Positions 7,105-14,583 of a DNA stretch of 14,640 nucleotides are shown here, in pieces (the stretch's first letter is position 1; each line of letters starts with the position of its first letter). Under the pieces are notes generated by a model. The model saw only the letters and a list, made by a program, of their open reading frames with translations, was not told the DNA's origin and did not search any database. The DNA lies in the NCBI GenBank assembly GCA_910587935.1, contig CAJUNP010000040.1, positions 1 through 14,640 on the forward strand. Direction: 5' to 3'. A program made the position numbers and the translations under genes. This DNA is from an uncultured Lachnospiraceae bacterium (GTDB taxonomy: Bacteria > Bacillota > Clostridia > Lachnospirales > Lachnospiraceae).

Positions 7105-8712
7105 TTATAACAGACGGATTATTTTTGCAAACTGGACTAACAGGCGTCCTCCCGGAATTACCGCCAGTTCTTCCCTGCGTAATCCCCGAAGGGCTAAAAG
7201 CAGGACAAAATTGCAGACCATTCCCATAATAAAGCAAATAAGGAAAGAAACGCCTTTCCCAGCCAGATTTGAAAGCGCTTTGTTCAAAAGCACAGCCAGA
7301 ATTCCGGTAAGCGCGGAAGTCCCCACCGGGATCAGTAAAAGATACACCCATTCCGGTTCCCATTTCATAAAACGCATAATTCCAAAACCGGTAATACCGG
7401 TAATAACCAGCCAGCAAAGACTTAATCCAATCACAATACCTTCCATTCCGGAATGTGCCATACGGCTGCTGACTCCTCCATAAAGGAAAAATACCAGAAC
7501 TCCTGCAAAATGACTTAAAAGCACCGTATTCATTCTGCCCTGGCCAATCAGTATATCACCGAAAAACGAACCCGCCAGGAAAAACAAAACGAAAGAGGAC
7601 CCGTAAAGCAAAAGCTTTCCGGCCTGTCCGGAATCTCCCGCAAAAAAACCGGCCATAAGGGAATCCCCCAAAACGGCAAGCATAACCGCAAGAAACGATC
7701 CGTTGATAATCACAAAATGAATTCCCCATGACAGCTTTTCCCGGCCTGACTTAAATTCTTCCTTGCGATACGCTCCCAAAACAGCGCTTTCCATAGATAC
7801 AAGCGGCAGTTTGACCGCCATGGCAAAAAGTAACGCGACCGCCAGATATTTTCCGTAAAAGGCGCCGCAAATACCGATCCCGCCCTTGACGTCCTCCATA
7901 ATTCCCTGCTGGTAAAGAGCCATCCCTCCAAGTACCGGAATCCGCGCCAACAGTCCGTAAGCCGCCCACGGAAGCATTGCCGCCGCCACACTATAAGCAA
8001 GTTCACCCATCCGCTCCGATAAGCGCATGGTCTCTCTGGCATTATTTTTAAGGTTTCTTTTATTTGTCTGGTACACAAATAAAAGAAACAAAACCGCGGA
8101 CAACATGGCCAGATCCAGTCCCACCGCTATACCTGCGGCGGAAAACGAAGCGCGGAATTCAGGATTTACCAAAAGCGCGGAAACCTTCTTTCCGTGACTG
8201 CCAAACAGAAAGCAAAAAACCAGTCCCGTAACAAACAAAATAATTTTTTCCAATATCAGGGATATCCCCGTGGGAACCGCAGACCCCATACCCTGGAAAT
8301 ACCCCCGGTACGCCTGTGCGAACACGGAGAGAATGTAAGCAGGAATAAGAAGCCGCAAGGTAAACGCTCCGTAAGATACCCGAAACAGTTTTACCATCAG
8401 AAAGTCTGCGCCGAATAAAAGGACAAGACTTCCCAAAACGCTGTATAAAACGCAAAGCAGCAGAACCGCCTTAAATACCCTGTGCGCATTTTTTCCCTGT
8501 CCCTTCTGCATACGGCTTCGAATCATCCTCGCCATTACCTCCGGCAGAGAATAAGCCGTCAAAAGGAAAATCAGGATAAAACATTCGAAAGCGCCCGCCA
8601 GGTAACCGATTCCCTGTTCGCCTGTGACATTGGATAAGACAAGTATATTTATAATAAAAATAATATTACTGACGATCGCATATCGTTTTCGTTTCACATC
8701 CATCTGGTTCAT
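7105..8712 (-). CDS. SpoVB/MurJ-like polysaccharide flippase of the MATE superfamily
   Basis: A 535-residue integral membrane protein with about 12-14 hydrophobic segments spread along its length. The motif AYRGYFQGMGSAVPT (134-148), followed by an ILEKI helix, is typical of SpoVB-like members of the oligosaccharide/lipid flippase superfamily. SpoVB is needed for spore cortex in Bacillus, and other relatives carry lipid-linked precursors for walls or exopolysaccharide. Which substrate applies here is not visible. The ATG at 8712 is preferred to one at 8832 because AGGGAG lies seven bases upstream and the first helix then starts near residue 12. The longer version adds a highly basic, non-family stretch that is simply ybeY read in another frame. 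The start overlaps the ybeY end by 47 bases. In many Bacillota dgkA, cdd and era follow ybeY, and none is found here. Confidence 0.85.
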   Translation of the reverse strand: MNQMDVKRKRYAIVSNIIFIINILVLSNVTGEQGIGYLAGAFECFILIFLLTAYSLPEVMARMIRSRMQKGQGKNAHRVFKAVLLLCVLYSVLGSLVLLFGADFLMVKLFRVSYGAFTLRLLIPAYILSVFAQAYRGYFQGMGSAVPTGISLILEKIILFVTGLVFCFLFGSHGKKVSALLVNPEFRASFSAAGIAVGLDLAMLSAVLFLLFVYQTNKRNLKNNARETMRLSERMGELAYSVAAAMLPWAAYGLLARIPVLGGMALYQQGIMEDVKGGIGICGAFYGKYLAVALLFAMAVKLPLVSMESAVLGAYRKEEFKSGREKLSWGIHFVIINGSFLAVMLAVLGDSLMAGFFAGDSGQAGKLLLYGSSFVLFFLAGSFFGDILIGQGRMNTVLLSHFAGVLVFFLYGGVSSRMAHSGMEGIVIGLSLCWLVITGITGFGIMRFMKWEPEWVYLLLIPVGTSALTGILAVLLNKALSNLAGKGVSFLICFIMGMVCNFVLLLALRGLRREELAVIPGGRLLVQFAKIIRLL

Positions 8713-9223
8713 CCGGTTTCTCCCTTGTAATTCCCAACGCCGCAAGTACGGATTCCTGCCGCTTTTCCATTGTCTTCGCTTCTTCTTCCTCCATATGGTC
8801 GTAGCCGCATAAATGCAGTATACTGTGGGCAATCAGAAAGGCAAATTCCCGCCGCACACTGTGTCCGTATTCTTCCGCCTGTGCCAAAACCTTTTCACCG
8901 GACAGAATAATATCGCCCAGAATCAATTCTTTGCTGTCCGGATCAAAGTAATCCGCCTCCTTTTCCGGTATCTGAGCCGCCCCAAAATCACCGGGTATTT
9001 CAAAATCCAGATTCGGAAAGCTTAATACATCCGTCTCCCGGTCCAGCCCCCGATACTGTCTGTTAAATTCCCTGATCCCTTCATTATCCGTAACCAGAAG
9101 ATTTACCTGAACCTCATAAGGACACTTTTCCTCCGCCAGAGTCTGTATTGCCACTGCTTCCAGTAAATTCCGAACCGAAAAAGGCCATTCCCGTTTACTT
9201 TCATCTTCAACGTAAAAAGTCAT
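8666..9223 (-). CDS. ybeY: Endoribonuclease YbeY (rRNA maturation factor)
   Basis: YbeY is a zinc-dependent endoribonuclease of the UPF0054 family. It acts in 16S rRNA 3'-end maturation and ribosome quality control in the cytoplasm. The 185 residues contain the metal site HSILHLCGYDH (133-143, the three histidines of the HxxxHxxxxxH pattern), the upstream TDVLSFP block (64-70) and the LILGDIILS strand (100-108). The last 20 or so residues after ALGI are a non-family tail whose coding bases double as the start of the flippase gene. GAGGAG lies about ten bases upstream of the ATG, within the end of the HD-protein gene, which overlaps this gene by 17 bases. Close association with phoH is conserved in many bacteria. 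Confidence 0.97.
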   Translation of the reverse strand: MTFYVEDESKREWPFSVRNLLEAVAIQTLAEEKCPYEVQVNLLVTDNEGIREFNRQYRGLDRETDVLSFPNLDFEIPGDFGAAQIPEKEADYFDPDSKELILGDIILSGEKVLAQAEEYGHSVRREFAFLIAHSILHLCGYDHMEEEEAKTMEKRQESVLAALGITREKPDEPDGCETKTICDRQ

Positions 9224-10409
9224 AATACAGTTTCTCCTCTTTAAAGATTAACTTCATCCGGTTTAACTCCCTTAAGGAAATCTCACAGTCTCCAAAGCAG
9301 GCGTCCTCCTGCTTTTTCCGGAAAATAGTGTCGATAATCTGGTCATAATCCAGCTTTACGTCCGCATCCTTGGCAATTAAAAATAAAATGGAACTTACCA
9401 CCGCGTCTGCGAAATATAACACTGCAGACTCTTTATGAAGGAGTTTCCCGTCTTTTTGCAGGAATTCCTGCAAAATCGCCAGCACTTCCGGCGGAAAATC
9501 ATATTCCAGACAGATATCCCTCACATTTTCCCATGAATTCTCTCCCTGCAGGCATCCGATACGATGGTAATATCCCCCCGCCTTTGCCGCCTGATCGTCG
9601 AATCCAAGCTTCTTGGAAATTTTATCGCTTAAATATGCCGTATGTACCGCGCGGTAATATTCCTCTTTAGAATGTTCTTTAAGCTGCACAAGAAGCGGAC
9701 ATTCGGGATCGTTAATTACCAAATACCGTTCGCGGTATTTATAAATGACCAGATGAAAAAACAGTTTCAAAATTACGATCAGCAAAACGCAGGTCAGCGC
9801 AAGGTTGGTAAAGGGAATTAAAAGCATATCAAGATTCAGCTTTTCATTCTCAAACAAAATCAGCTCCGCCGTCATGGAAACCGTGAGGACTATCAAAGAA
9901 ATAACAATCGGCGTTCCCACTTTATAGTTGCCGTTAATATTGCGAAATACGCAGACAGCCGCGGTTCCGCTGATAAAATACAGAAAAAAAACGCCGATTC
10001 CCGCGCCGGACAGGAGCATACTGATCATTAATAAAACGCTTCCTGCGCAAACTCCAATGAAAGAATTGGAAAATAAAGCCAGAAGCACAAACAACGGTAC
10101 AAAAGGCCAGCCGCCCGCCGGCAGCTTCGCACAGATTACGGTATTCAGAAATCCTGCCAGAAAGCAAAGAAAAAACCGTCCGTAATAATCCCGGTTATCA
10201 TAATCGTATAAATTATATTCTTTGGCCTGCGCCATTAGAAACAGCACAATGCCGATTCCCAATCCGGCCGCTACGCTGTTGCGCAGTATGGACGGCTCGT
10301 CCAGTCCGTATAAAAAACTGAAAAACCCGGTTCCCGGAAAAATAATAAAAAAAATGGCCGTTGCTGTAAAAAAATCCGCAAATCTCCATATCCCTTTATT
10401 TTCTTTCAT
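9207..10409 (-). CDS. Short PgpH/YqfF-like membrane protein with a degenerate HD domain
   Basis: In many Bacillota the gene between phoH and ybeY encodes PgpH/YqfF, a phosphodiesterase of about 700 residues that degrades cyclic-di-AMP. This protein has 400 residues. About seven hydrophobic segments fill residues 12-222. A cytoplasmic region (about 230-400) still aligns with the HD domain, through NDPECPLLVQL, YYHRIG and YFADAVVSS. The N-terminal helix and extracellular 7TMR-HDED region are missing. The HD pair reads His282-Arg283, the YHHS segment reads YYRA (251-254), and the later HHG is absent. Only His282 and Asp335 of the usual ligands seem kept. It is therefore probably not an active phosphodiesterase. 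The ATG at 10409 has AGGAAC seven bases upstream, and the gene overlaps the phoH end by 14 bases. The frame is intact, so this is a diverged gene and not obviously a pseudogene. Confidence 0.8.
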   Translation of the reverse strand: MKENKGIWRFADFFTATAIFFIIFPGTGFFSFLYGLDEPSILRNSVAAGLGIGIVLFLMAQAKEYNLYDYDNRDYYGRFFLCFLAGFLNTVICAKLPAGGWPFVPLFVLLALFSNSFIGVCAGSVLLMISMLLSGAGIGVFFLYFISGTAAVCVFRNINGNYKVGTPIVISLIVLTVSMTAELILFENEKLNLDMLLIPFTNLALTCVLLIVILKLFFHLVIYKYRERYLVINDPECPLLVQLKEHSKEEYYRAVHTAYLSDKISKKLGFDDQAAKAGGYYHRIGCLQGENSWENVRDICLEYDFPPEVLAILQEFLQKDGKLLHKESAVLYFADAVVSSILFLIAKDADVKLDYDQIIDTIFRKKQEDACFGDCEISLRELNRMKLIFKEEKLYYDFLR

Positions 10410-11391
10410 TGCGTTTGTTCCTGCTATTTCTGTAGTTTTCTTTTGCCTCGTAATGATCGTAGGCTTTGACAATTTTCTGCACCAGAGGATGGCGCACCAC
10501 ATCCCTGCTGGTAAGATTACAAAAAGCAATGTCCTCAATACCGCTTAACACTTTGACCGCCACATCCAGTCCCGATTTCACACCGGGCGCAAGATCCTTT
10601 TGCGAAGCGTCTCCCGTAACGATCACTTTGGAGCCGAAACCGATTCTGGTTAAAAACATTTTCATTTGCGCAGGCGTCGTATTTTGCGCCTCGTCCAGAA
10701 TAATATAGGCGTTGTCTAAGGTTCTGCCCCGCATGTAAGCCAGCGGCGCAACTTCAATGAGCCCTTTTTCCATATTTCTTGCAAAGCTTTCGCTCCCCAT
10801 AATCTGATACAGGGCATCATATAAAGGCCTTAAATAGGGATCGACCTTGCTTTGCAGATCCCCTGGCAGAAATCCAAGTTTTTCTCCCGCTTCAATGGCC
10901 GGCCTGGTCAGAATAATTCTTCCCACTTCGTCATTTTTAAAAGCCGTAATCGCCATAGCCATAGCAAGATACGTCTTGCCGGTTCCCGCCGGACCCAGTC
11001 CGAAAACAATCATATTGTTTCTTATGGCGTCCACATACTGTTTCTGCCCCAGTGTCTTAGGCTTTATCGGTTTGCCGTTTACGGTATGACAGATAATATC
11101 CTTGTCAATTTCTGTCAATACCGATTCCTTCTCTTCCATTCCCATAGTAATTGCATAATCCACGTTTTGTTCCTCGATTTCATTCCCTCTTCTGGATAAT
11201 TCCGCCAGCTGCTTTAAAATGCTGTATGCTTTTTCCGCCTGCGCTTCCTCACCCATAATCCGCACCGCTCCATTGCGGTCCACGATTTTAACATGTAAAT
11301 CCTCTTCCAGTTTTCTGATATGATGATCCTGCTTTCCGAAAATATTACGCATATCTTCCACAGAAACATCCAATAAACGCTCTGTTTCCAT
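10396..11391 (-). CDS. phoH: PhoH-family ATPase
   Basis: A 331-residue cytoplasmic P-loop ATPase of the PhoH/YbeZ family. It has been linked with YbeY in RNA metabolism in other bacteria, although its exact reaction is uncertain. An N-terminal region (about 8-62) resembles a small RNA-binding KH-like domain (DMRNIFGKQDHHIRKLEE). The ATPase domain carries Walker A GPAGTGKT (133-140), the LTRPAIEAGEKLGFLPGD block (161-178), Walker B YIILDEAQN (229-237), and VIVTGDASQKDL (256-267). Length and motif order are normal. The ATG overlaps the yqfD stop by one base (TAATG), with GAGG seven bases upstream inside the yqfD end, so the pair is likely coupled. The phoH-HD protein-ybeY order is a conserved neighbourhood. 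Confidence 0.95.
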   Translation of the reverse strand: METERLLDVSVEDMRNIFGKQDHHIRKLEEDLHVKIVDRNGAVRIMGEEAQAEKAYSILKQLAELSRRGNEIEEQNVDYAITMGMEEKESVLTEIDKDIICHTVNGKPIKPKTLGQKQYVDAIRNNMIVFGLGPAGTGKTYLAMAMAITAFKNDEVGRIILTRPAIEAGEKLGFLPGDLQSKVDPYLRPLYDALYQIMGSESFARNMEKGLIEVAPLAYMRGRTLDNAYIILDEAQNTTPAQMKMFLTRIGFGSKVIVTGDASQKDLAPGVKSGLDVAVKVLSGIEDIAFCNLTSRDVVRHPLVQKIVKAYDHYEAKENYRNSRNKRNERK

Positions 11392-12647
11392 TATTCGTCC
11401 TCAGTCACTTCTTCTCCGCTTTGCTCCGCATCCGTAAAAATCTGCTCTTCAATGGCTACATTTTTACCGGTTTTCTCCTGCACGGTCAATTCCCCGGAAA
11501 GCACCCATTTCAAATCATTTGTTTCTATTTTAACATTTTTTTCGATAATTTGAACCCCTTTTTCTTCTAAACTTTCGACAATTTTTTTATATTCATCCTG
11601 TATCAGGGCTTTTGACTCTTCATTTGTATATTTTCTTTCTTCCACATAGTATTCCCGGTAAGTCCGGTTTCCATAAATTACCGGCAGATAAAAGTCTCTG
11701 AGCAGCTGAAGCTGATTCCTGCTTTCGATGGAATCGCAGGATCGGAACGGTTCTTTGTTTTTTCCAAACCGGATCGTTTTTCCAAACAGCTCCAGGTAGT
11801 ACTGCTTTTTTTCCCGTCCCGTATAATTCTTTTTTTCATAGTAAAGAGAAAGCGTCTCCTTTACAGGCAGTACATGCTGCACAACGATATCTGCGTCCGC
11901 ATTGCAGTACCGGTACTTGCGTATGGTTCCGTCTTCCTGATATACCGGCACATTTCCCGTCACAAGCACATCTCCCTTTTTAATTTCCTGTCCGATCGTT
12001 ACCTGGGGCACGCCTTCCCGCACGATCATCGACACCACCGTTCCGTCCTGTTCCGCCACCAGATTACTGGCAGTCATTGCGTCTTCCCTTTTTCCTGCCT
12101 CTTCCATATCCAGCAGATCGTTTTCCTTAATCTGTATAGTCAGCTTCGTACCTTCCAGTTTTGCCGAAGTCCATGTAACCTGATAAAATTCTTTTCGAAT
12201 ATTCTGCTCCAGTTCTTCAATATTTAATTTACCCTTTTTCATTCCGGTGAATACCTGGTTTTCGGCAAGAAAATCCATCATAATATCTTCCGTAATCATA
12301 AAATTCCCCTGTATTTCAATAGCCCAGATATAGCGGGAGGTCTGAAACCAGAAAGCCGCCGCCAGTAAAAATCCCAGAATGAAAATCTTCCGCTTCCACA
12401 TTCCGGGCATAAAAAAAGGCAGTCCACATCTTTTTACTATGGCTACCTTTGTCCCGGTTTTCTTTACAATCGGCTTAAGCCTGTAAAATCCGGCAATGCT
12501 TAAGCACATATAATAAACGTCCTCTTCTTTCCGGATATTCCATAAAAGAATATTCCGGTTGCCGCACAGATTCATAAAACGTTCCGGGGAAAAACCGGAA
12601 ACGCGGATGCAGACATATCCCTTCAGAAATTTCAAAAATTCGATCAT
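11391..12647 (-). CDS. yqfD: Sporulation protein YqfD
   Basis: A 418-residue membrane protein of the YqfD/stage IV sporulation family. It is known mainly from mother-cell (sigma-E) expression in spore formers, and its biochemical role is unclear. An N-terminal cytoplasmic part (1-85, starting FLKFLKGYVCIRVSGFSPER) leads to one strong membrane helix at about 86-106. A large extracytoplasmic domain follows with WAIEIQGNFMIT, the EQNIRKEFYQVTWTSAKLEG segment (146-165), and VVSMIVREGVPQVTIGQEIK with a GDVLVTG loop, all characteristic of the family. The acidic C-terminus is probably unstructured. The AAAGGG before the start is about 11 bases away, and a nearer AGGA is too close, so initiation may be modest or coupled to yqfC, which ends 16 bases earlier. 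No break is seen. Confidence 0.93.
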   Translation of the reverse strand: MIEFLKFLKGYVCIRVSGFSPERFMNLCGNRNILLWNIRKEEDVYYMCLSIAGFYRLKPIVKKTGTKVAIVKRCGLPFFMPGMWKRKIFILGFLLAAAFWFQTSRYIWAIEIQGNFMITEDIMMDFLAENQVFTGMKKGKLNIEELEQNIRKEFYQVTWTSAKLEGTKLTIQIKENDLLDMEEAGKREDAMTASNLVAEQDGTVVSMIVREGVPQVTIGQEIKKGDVLVTGNVPVYQEDGTIRKYRYCNADADIVVQHVLPVKETLSLYYEKKNYTGREKKQYYLELFGKTIRFGKNKEPFRSCDSIESRNQLQLLRDFYLPVIYGNRTYREYYVEERKYTNEESKALIQDEYKKIVESLEEKGVQIIEKNVKIETNDLKWVLSGELTVQEKTGKNVAIEEQIFTDAEQSGEEVTEDE

Positions 12648-12663
12648 ATCCTGTCATACCCTT

Positions 12664-12972
12664 TCAGAGATAGCGGATTCCGCAGATACAGCCGCTGATT
12701 TTCATATCTTCATTGGTATAATAGTCAATGGACAGTCTTTTACCTTCAATGCAGATCTGGCAGGTTTTTGCCTGCAAAAGAATCTGCCCCGGCGTATATT
12801 CCAGAATTCCCTTATAGTTTTCCAGCCAGATCTCACGGTTACCCGTAATGGTCAAAATCGATGCGCCAAGCATGGTATCTCTGGGAAGCTTCAGGGAATT
12901 CACAAGTAATTCTTTTTTTGTCATTTTATCATCTGACTCTGCGTTGTTTTGCAAATGGTTTCTTCTTCTCAT
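12664..12972 (-). CDS. yqfC: Sporulation protein YqfC
   Basis: A 102-residue protein of the YqfC/YabP family. It is found in endospore formers, usually beside yqfD and expressed in the mother cell under sigma-E in Bacillus. The family core runs from LKLPRDTMLGASILTITGNR to ENYKGILEYTPGQILLQ and then to ICIEGKRLSIDYYTNEDMKI (about 28-95), a beta-rich repeat-like fold with no catalytic motif. The ATG at 12972 has an in-frame TGA two codons upstream, so the start cannot be further 5'. There is no Shine-Dalgarno sequence before it, nor before Met17 (MTKKELL). The N-terminus length fits relatives, so Met1 is kept. It lies 29 bases after pdp. Confidence 0.92.
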   Translation of the reverse strand: MRRRNHLQNNAESDDKMTKKELLVNSLKLPRDTMLGASILTITGNREIWLENYKGILEYTPGQILLQAKTCQICIEGKRLSIDYYTNEDMKISGCICGIRYL

Positions 12973-12978
12973 GGTTCA

Positions 12979-13003
12979 TATATATGAAAAAGGCAGGTCC
13001 TTT
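12979..13003 (-). promoter_or_regulatory. Possible terminator or sigma-E-like promoter in the pdp-yqfC gap
   Basis: The 29-base gap contains a short hairpin on the minus strand, AAAGG-ACCTG-CCTTTTT (12987-13003), with five paired bases and a T run. It could attenuate readthrough from pdp. The same stretch fits GAATAAA, 14 bases, CATATATA, a partial sigma-E match (five of seven and five of eight). Both readings are weak, and the hairpin overlaps the pdp stop codon. Confidence 0.2.
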
Positions 13004-14306
13004 ATTCCACAATGCCCTTGATAACGGACGGTATTTCAACCGGCGTTTCACAGTAGCCGTAAGTACCTTCAAACCGCTTTATGGCCTGTCTGAGTTTGTC
13101 TCTGTCATTGGCGTAAAGCGTCGCGATGGATTCTCCTTTTTTGACGAAATCCCCTTTCTTCTTATGAAGCGAAATTCCCACGGATAGATCTATGACGCTT
13201 TCCTTTGTCTCCCTGCCTCCTCCCAGCAGCAGAGAACAGATTCCCACTTCTTCGCAGGCGATCCGGGAGACATAGCCTTCCTCCGCCGCCGTCACATCCT
13301 CCGAAAGCGACGCCGCGGGCAGAAGACCCGGATTATATACGGCTTTACTGTCGCCGCCCTGTGCGGCCACGAATTCAGCCAGTTTATCAAGCGCTTTTCC
13401 GTTTGCAATGACTTCCTTCAGCATACTTTCGGCTTCTTCCTTACCGGAAGCCCTTTTTCCGGCAAGCAGCATATAGGTTCCCAGCGTCAGACAAAGCTCC
13501 TGAAAATCTGCGGGGCCTCTTCCCATTAGGGTATCAATGGCCTCTTTTACCTCCATCGCATTGCCTACGGCGCGTCCCAGCGGCTGGTCCATATCCGTAA
13601 CCACGCCGATCGTGGTCTTTCCTGCGCCCTTGCCGATCGTTACCATCTCCCTTGCAAGCGCGAACGCATCTTCCTCCTTTTTCATGAAAGCGCCGCTTCC
13701 CGTTTTTACGTCGAGCACAATGGCGTCTGCGCCCGCCGCCAGTTTCTTGCTCATAATAGAGCTGGCGATCAGGGAAAGATTATCGACGGTAGCCGTAACG
13801 TCACGCAGTGCGTACAACTTTTTATCCGCAGGCGCAAGCTGCGCTGTCTGTCCCATAATGGCAATACCGATCTCATTCACATTCTTTAAAAAAGTATCTG
13901 CGCTGATTCCGGTTGTAAATCCCGGAAAGCTCTCCAATTTATCAATCGTGCCCCCGGTATGCCCAAGCCCTCTTCCGCTCATTTTGGCAACGGGAATCCC
14001 GCAGGCGGCCACCATAGGCGTTAAAGCCAGGGAAGTCTTATCCCCTACGCCGCCGGTACTGTGTTTATCCACTTTGATTCCGCGGACAGCAGACAAATCC
14101 AGATGTTCTCCGCTGTCCCGCATGGCCATGGTAAGCTGCAGCGTTTCCTCTTCATTCATACCCTGAAAATATACGGCCATCATCATGGCCGACATCTGGT
14201 AATCGGGAATCTCCCCGCGGGTATAACCTTCGATCATGTAATGAATTTCGTCTTTCGTTAATATGTTTCCGTTGCGTTTTTTCATGATTAAATCATACAT
14301 TCTCAT
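13002..14306 (-). CDS. pdp: Pyrimidine-nucleoside phosphorylase
   Basis: Pdp cleaves uridine, thymidine and deoxyuridine with phosphate to the free base and (deoxy)ribose-1-phosphate, a salvage step in the cytoplasm. The 434 residues match the Bacillus enzyme length (about 433). Motifs are MRMYDLIMKKRNG at the N-terminus, the phosphate-binding KHSTGGVGDKTS (81-92), the family signature SGRGLGHTGGTIDKLE (110-125), and KTGSGAFMK (201-209). The alternative name deoA (thymidine phosphorylase) belongs to the same family, but the Gram-positive form favours the broader substrate range. The start at 14306 is chosen because GAGGAA lies six bases upstream. An ATG seven codons earlier (14327) has no ribosome binding site. 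It is the first gene of the block and is followed by yqfC after 29 bases. Confidence 0.95.
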   Translation of the reverse strand: MRMYDLIMKKRNGNILTKDEIHYMIEGYTRGEIPDYQMSAMMMAVYFQGMNEEETLQLTMAMRDSGEHLDLSAVRGIKVDKHSTGGVGDKTSLALTPMVAACGIPVAKMSGRGLGHTGGTIDKLESFPGFTTGISADTFLKNVNEIGIAIMGQTAQLAPADKKLYALRDVTATVDNLSLIASSIMSKKLAAGADAIVLDVKTGSGAFMKKEEDAFALAREMVTIGKGAGKTTIGVVTDMDQPLGRAVGNAMEVKEAIDTLMGRGPADFQELCLTLGTYMLLAGKRASGKEEAESMLKEVIANGKALDKLAEFVAAQGGDSKAVYNPGLLPAASLSEDVTAAEEGYVSRIACEEVGICSLLLGGGRETKESVIDLSVGISLHKKKGDFVKKGESIATLYANDRDKLRQAIKRFEGTYGYCETPVEIPSVIKGIVE

Positions 14307-14361
14307 GGCGTGTTCCTCTTTGATCATTTAAGCTACTGATGGCGGTTAAACCACATAATAT

Positions 14362-14392
14362 AGTATAACACAAAACATACGGGAATTGTGAA
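14362..14392 (-). promoter_or_regulatory. Probable sigma-A promoter for pdp and the downstream block
   Basis: On the minus strand TTCACA (14387-14392) and TATACT (14362-14367) are 19 bases apart. The -10 is preceded by TGT, forming an extended -10 (TGTTATACT), which can compensate for the long spacer. Transcription would begin about 50 bases before the pdp start. A short palindrome, GGTTTAACC, lies just downstream at 14344-14352 and could be a regulator site, although nothing else supports that. Confidence 0.45.
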
Positions 14393-14424
14393 CTGTTTTC
14401 TTCTGCCTTTCTTAATTATGCAAT

Positions 14425-14499
14425 TCACCTTTCATGTAAATAATCACAAATCAAATCGTTTGTTGTCCTGTCATCTTCCACAATCAAAATAGCTGCCAT
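14425..14499 (-). pseudogene. Response-regulator receiver remnant (first 24 codons)
   Basis: A 24-codon frame begins with a receiver-domain first strand and acidic pair, ILIVEDD (residues 4-10), followed by a helix ending DYLHER and then TGA. A complete receiver needs about 115 residues, including the phospho-acceptor aspartate near position 50. That residue and any output domain are missing. The start has an excellent AAGGAG seven bases upstream and a TATAAT about 35 bases upstream, so this looks like the intact front of a two-component regulator gene that lost the rest through deletion. No continuation is seen in the other two frames before the pdp promoter. No histidine kinase gene lies nearby in the window. 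Confidence 0.6.
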
Positions 14500-14530
14500 A
14501 TGGTTTCTCCTTATCGCCCAAACTTATTTT

Positions 14531-14536
14531 ATTATA
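14531..14536 (-). promoter_or_regulatory. Possible -10 element for the response-regulator remnant
   Basis: A consensus TATAAT lies on the minus strand about 30 bases upstream of the remnant's start codon, a normal distance. No good -35 is found at 16-18 bases. The nearest TTGAAA is only 11 bases away. Confidence 0.3.
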
Positions 14537-14583
14537 GACCGTGTGTGTTTCAACAGTATGACGGCGGAACTCAATCTCGGATT

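Noticed and set aside
8713..8832. An N-terminal extension of 40 residues on the flippase
   Set aside because: It is the ybeY sequence in another frame, very basic, and the inner ATG at 8712 has a strong AGGGAG site.
10410..10538. An N-terminal extension of 43 residues on the HD-domain protein
   Set aside because: This would overlap phoH by over 140 bases, lacks a ribosome binding site, and is simply phoH read in another frame.
13537..14166. A 209-codon open frame on the plus strand opposite pdp
   Set aside because: It lies entirely antisense to a well-supported enzyme gene, shows no family motif, and is a composition effect of the GC-containing codons of pdp.
14307..14327. Upstream ATG for pdp at 14327
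   Set aside because: It has no ribosome binding site, while the ATG at 14306 has GAGGAA at ideal spacing and gives the family N-terminus.
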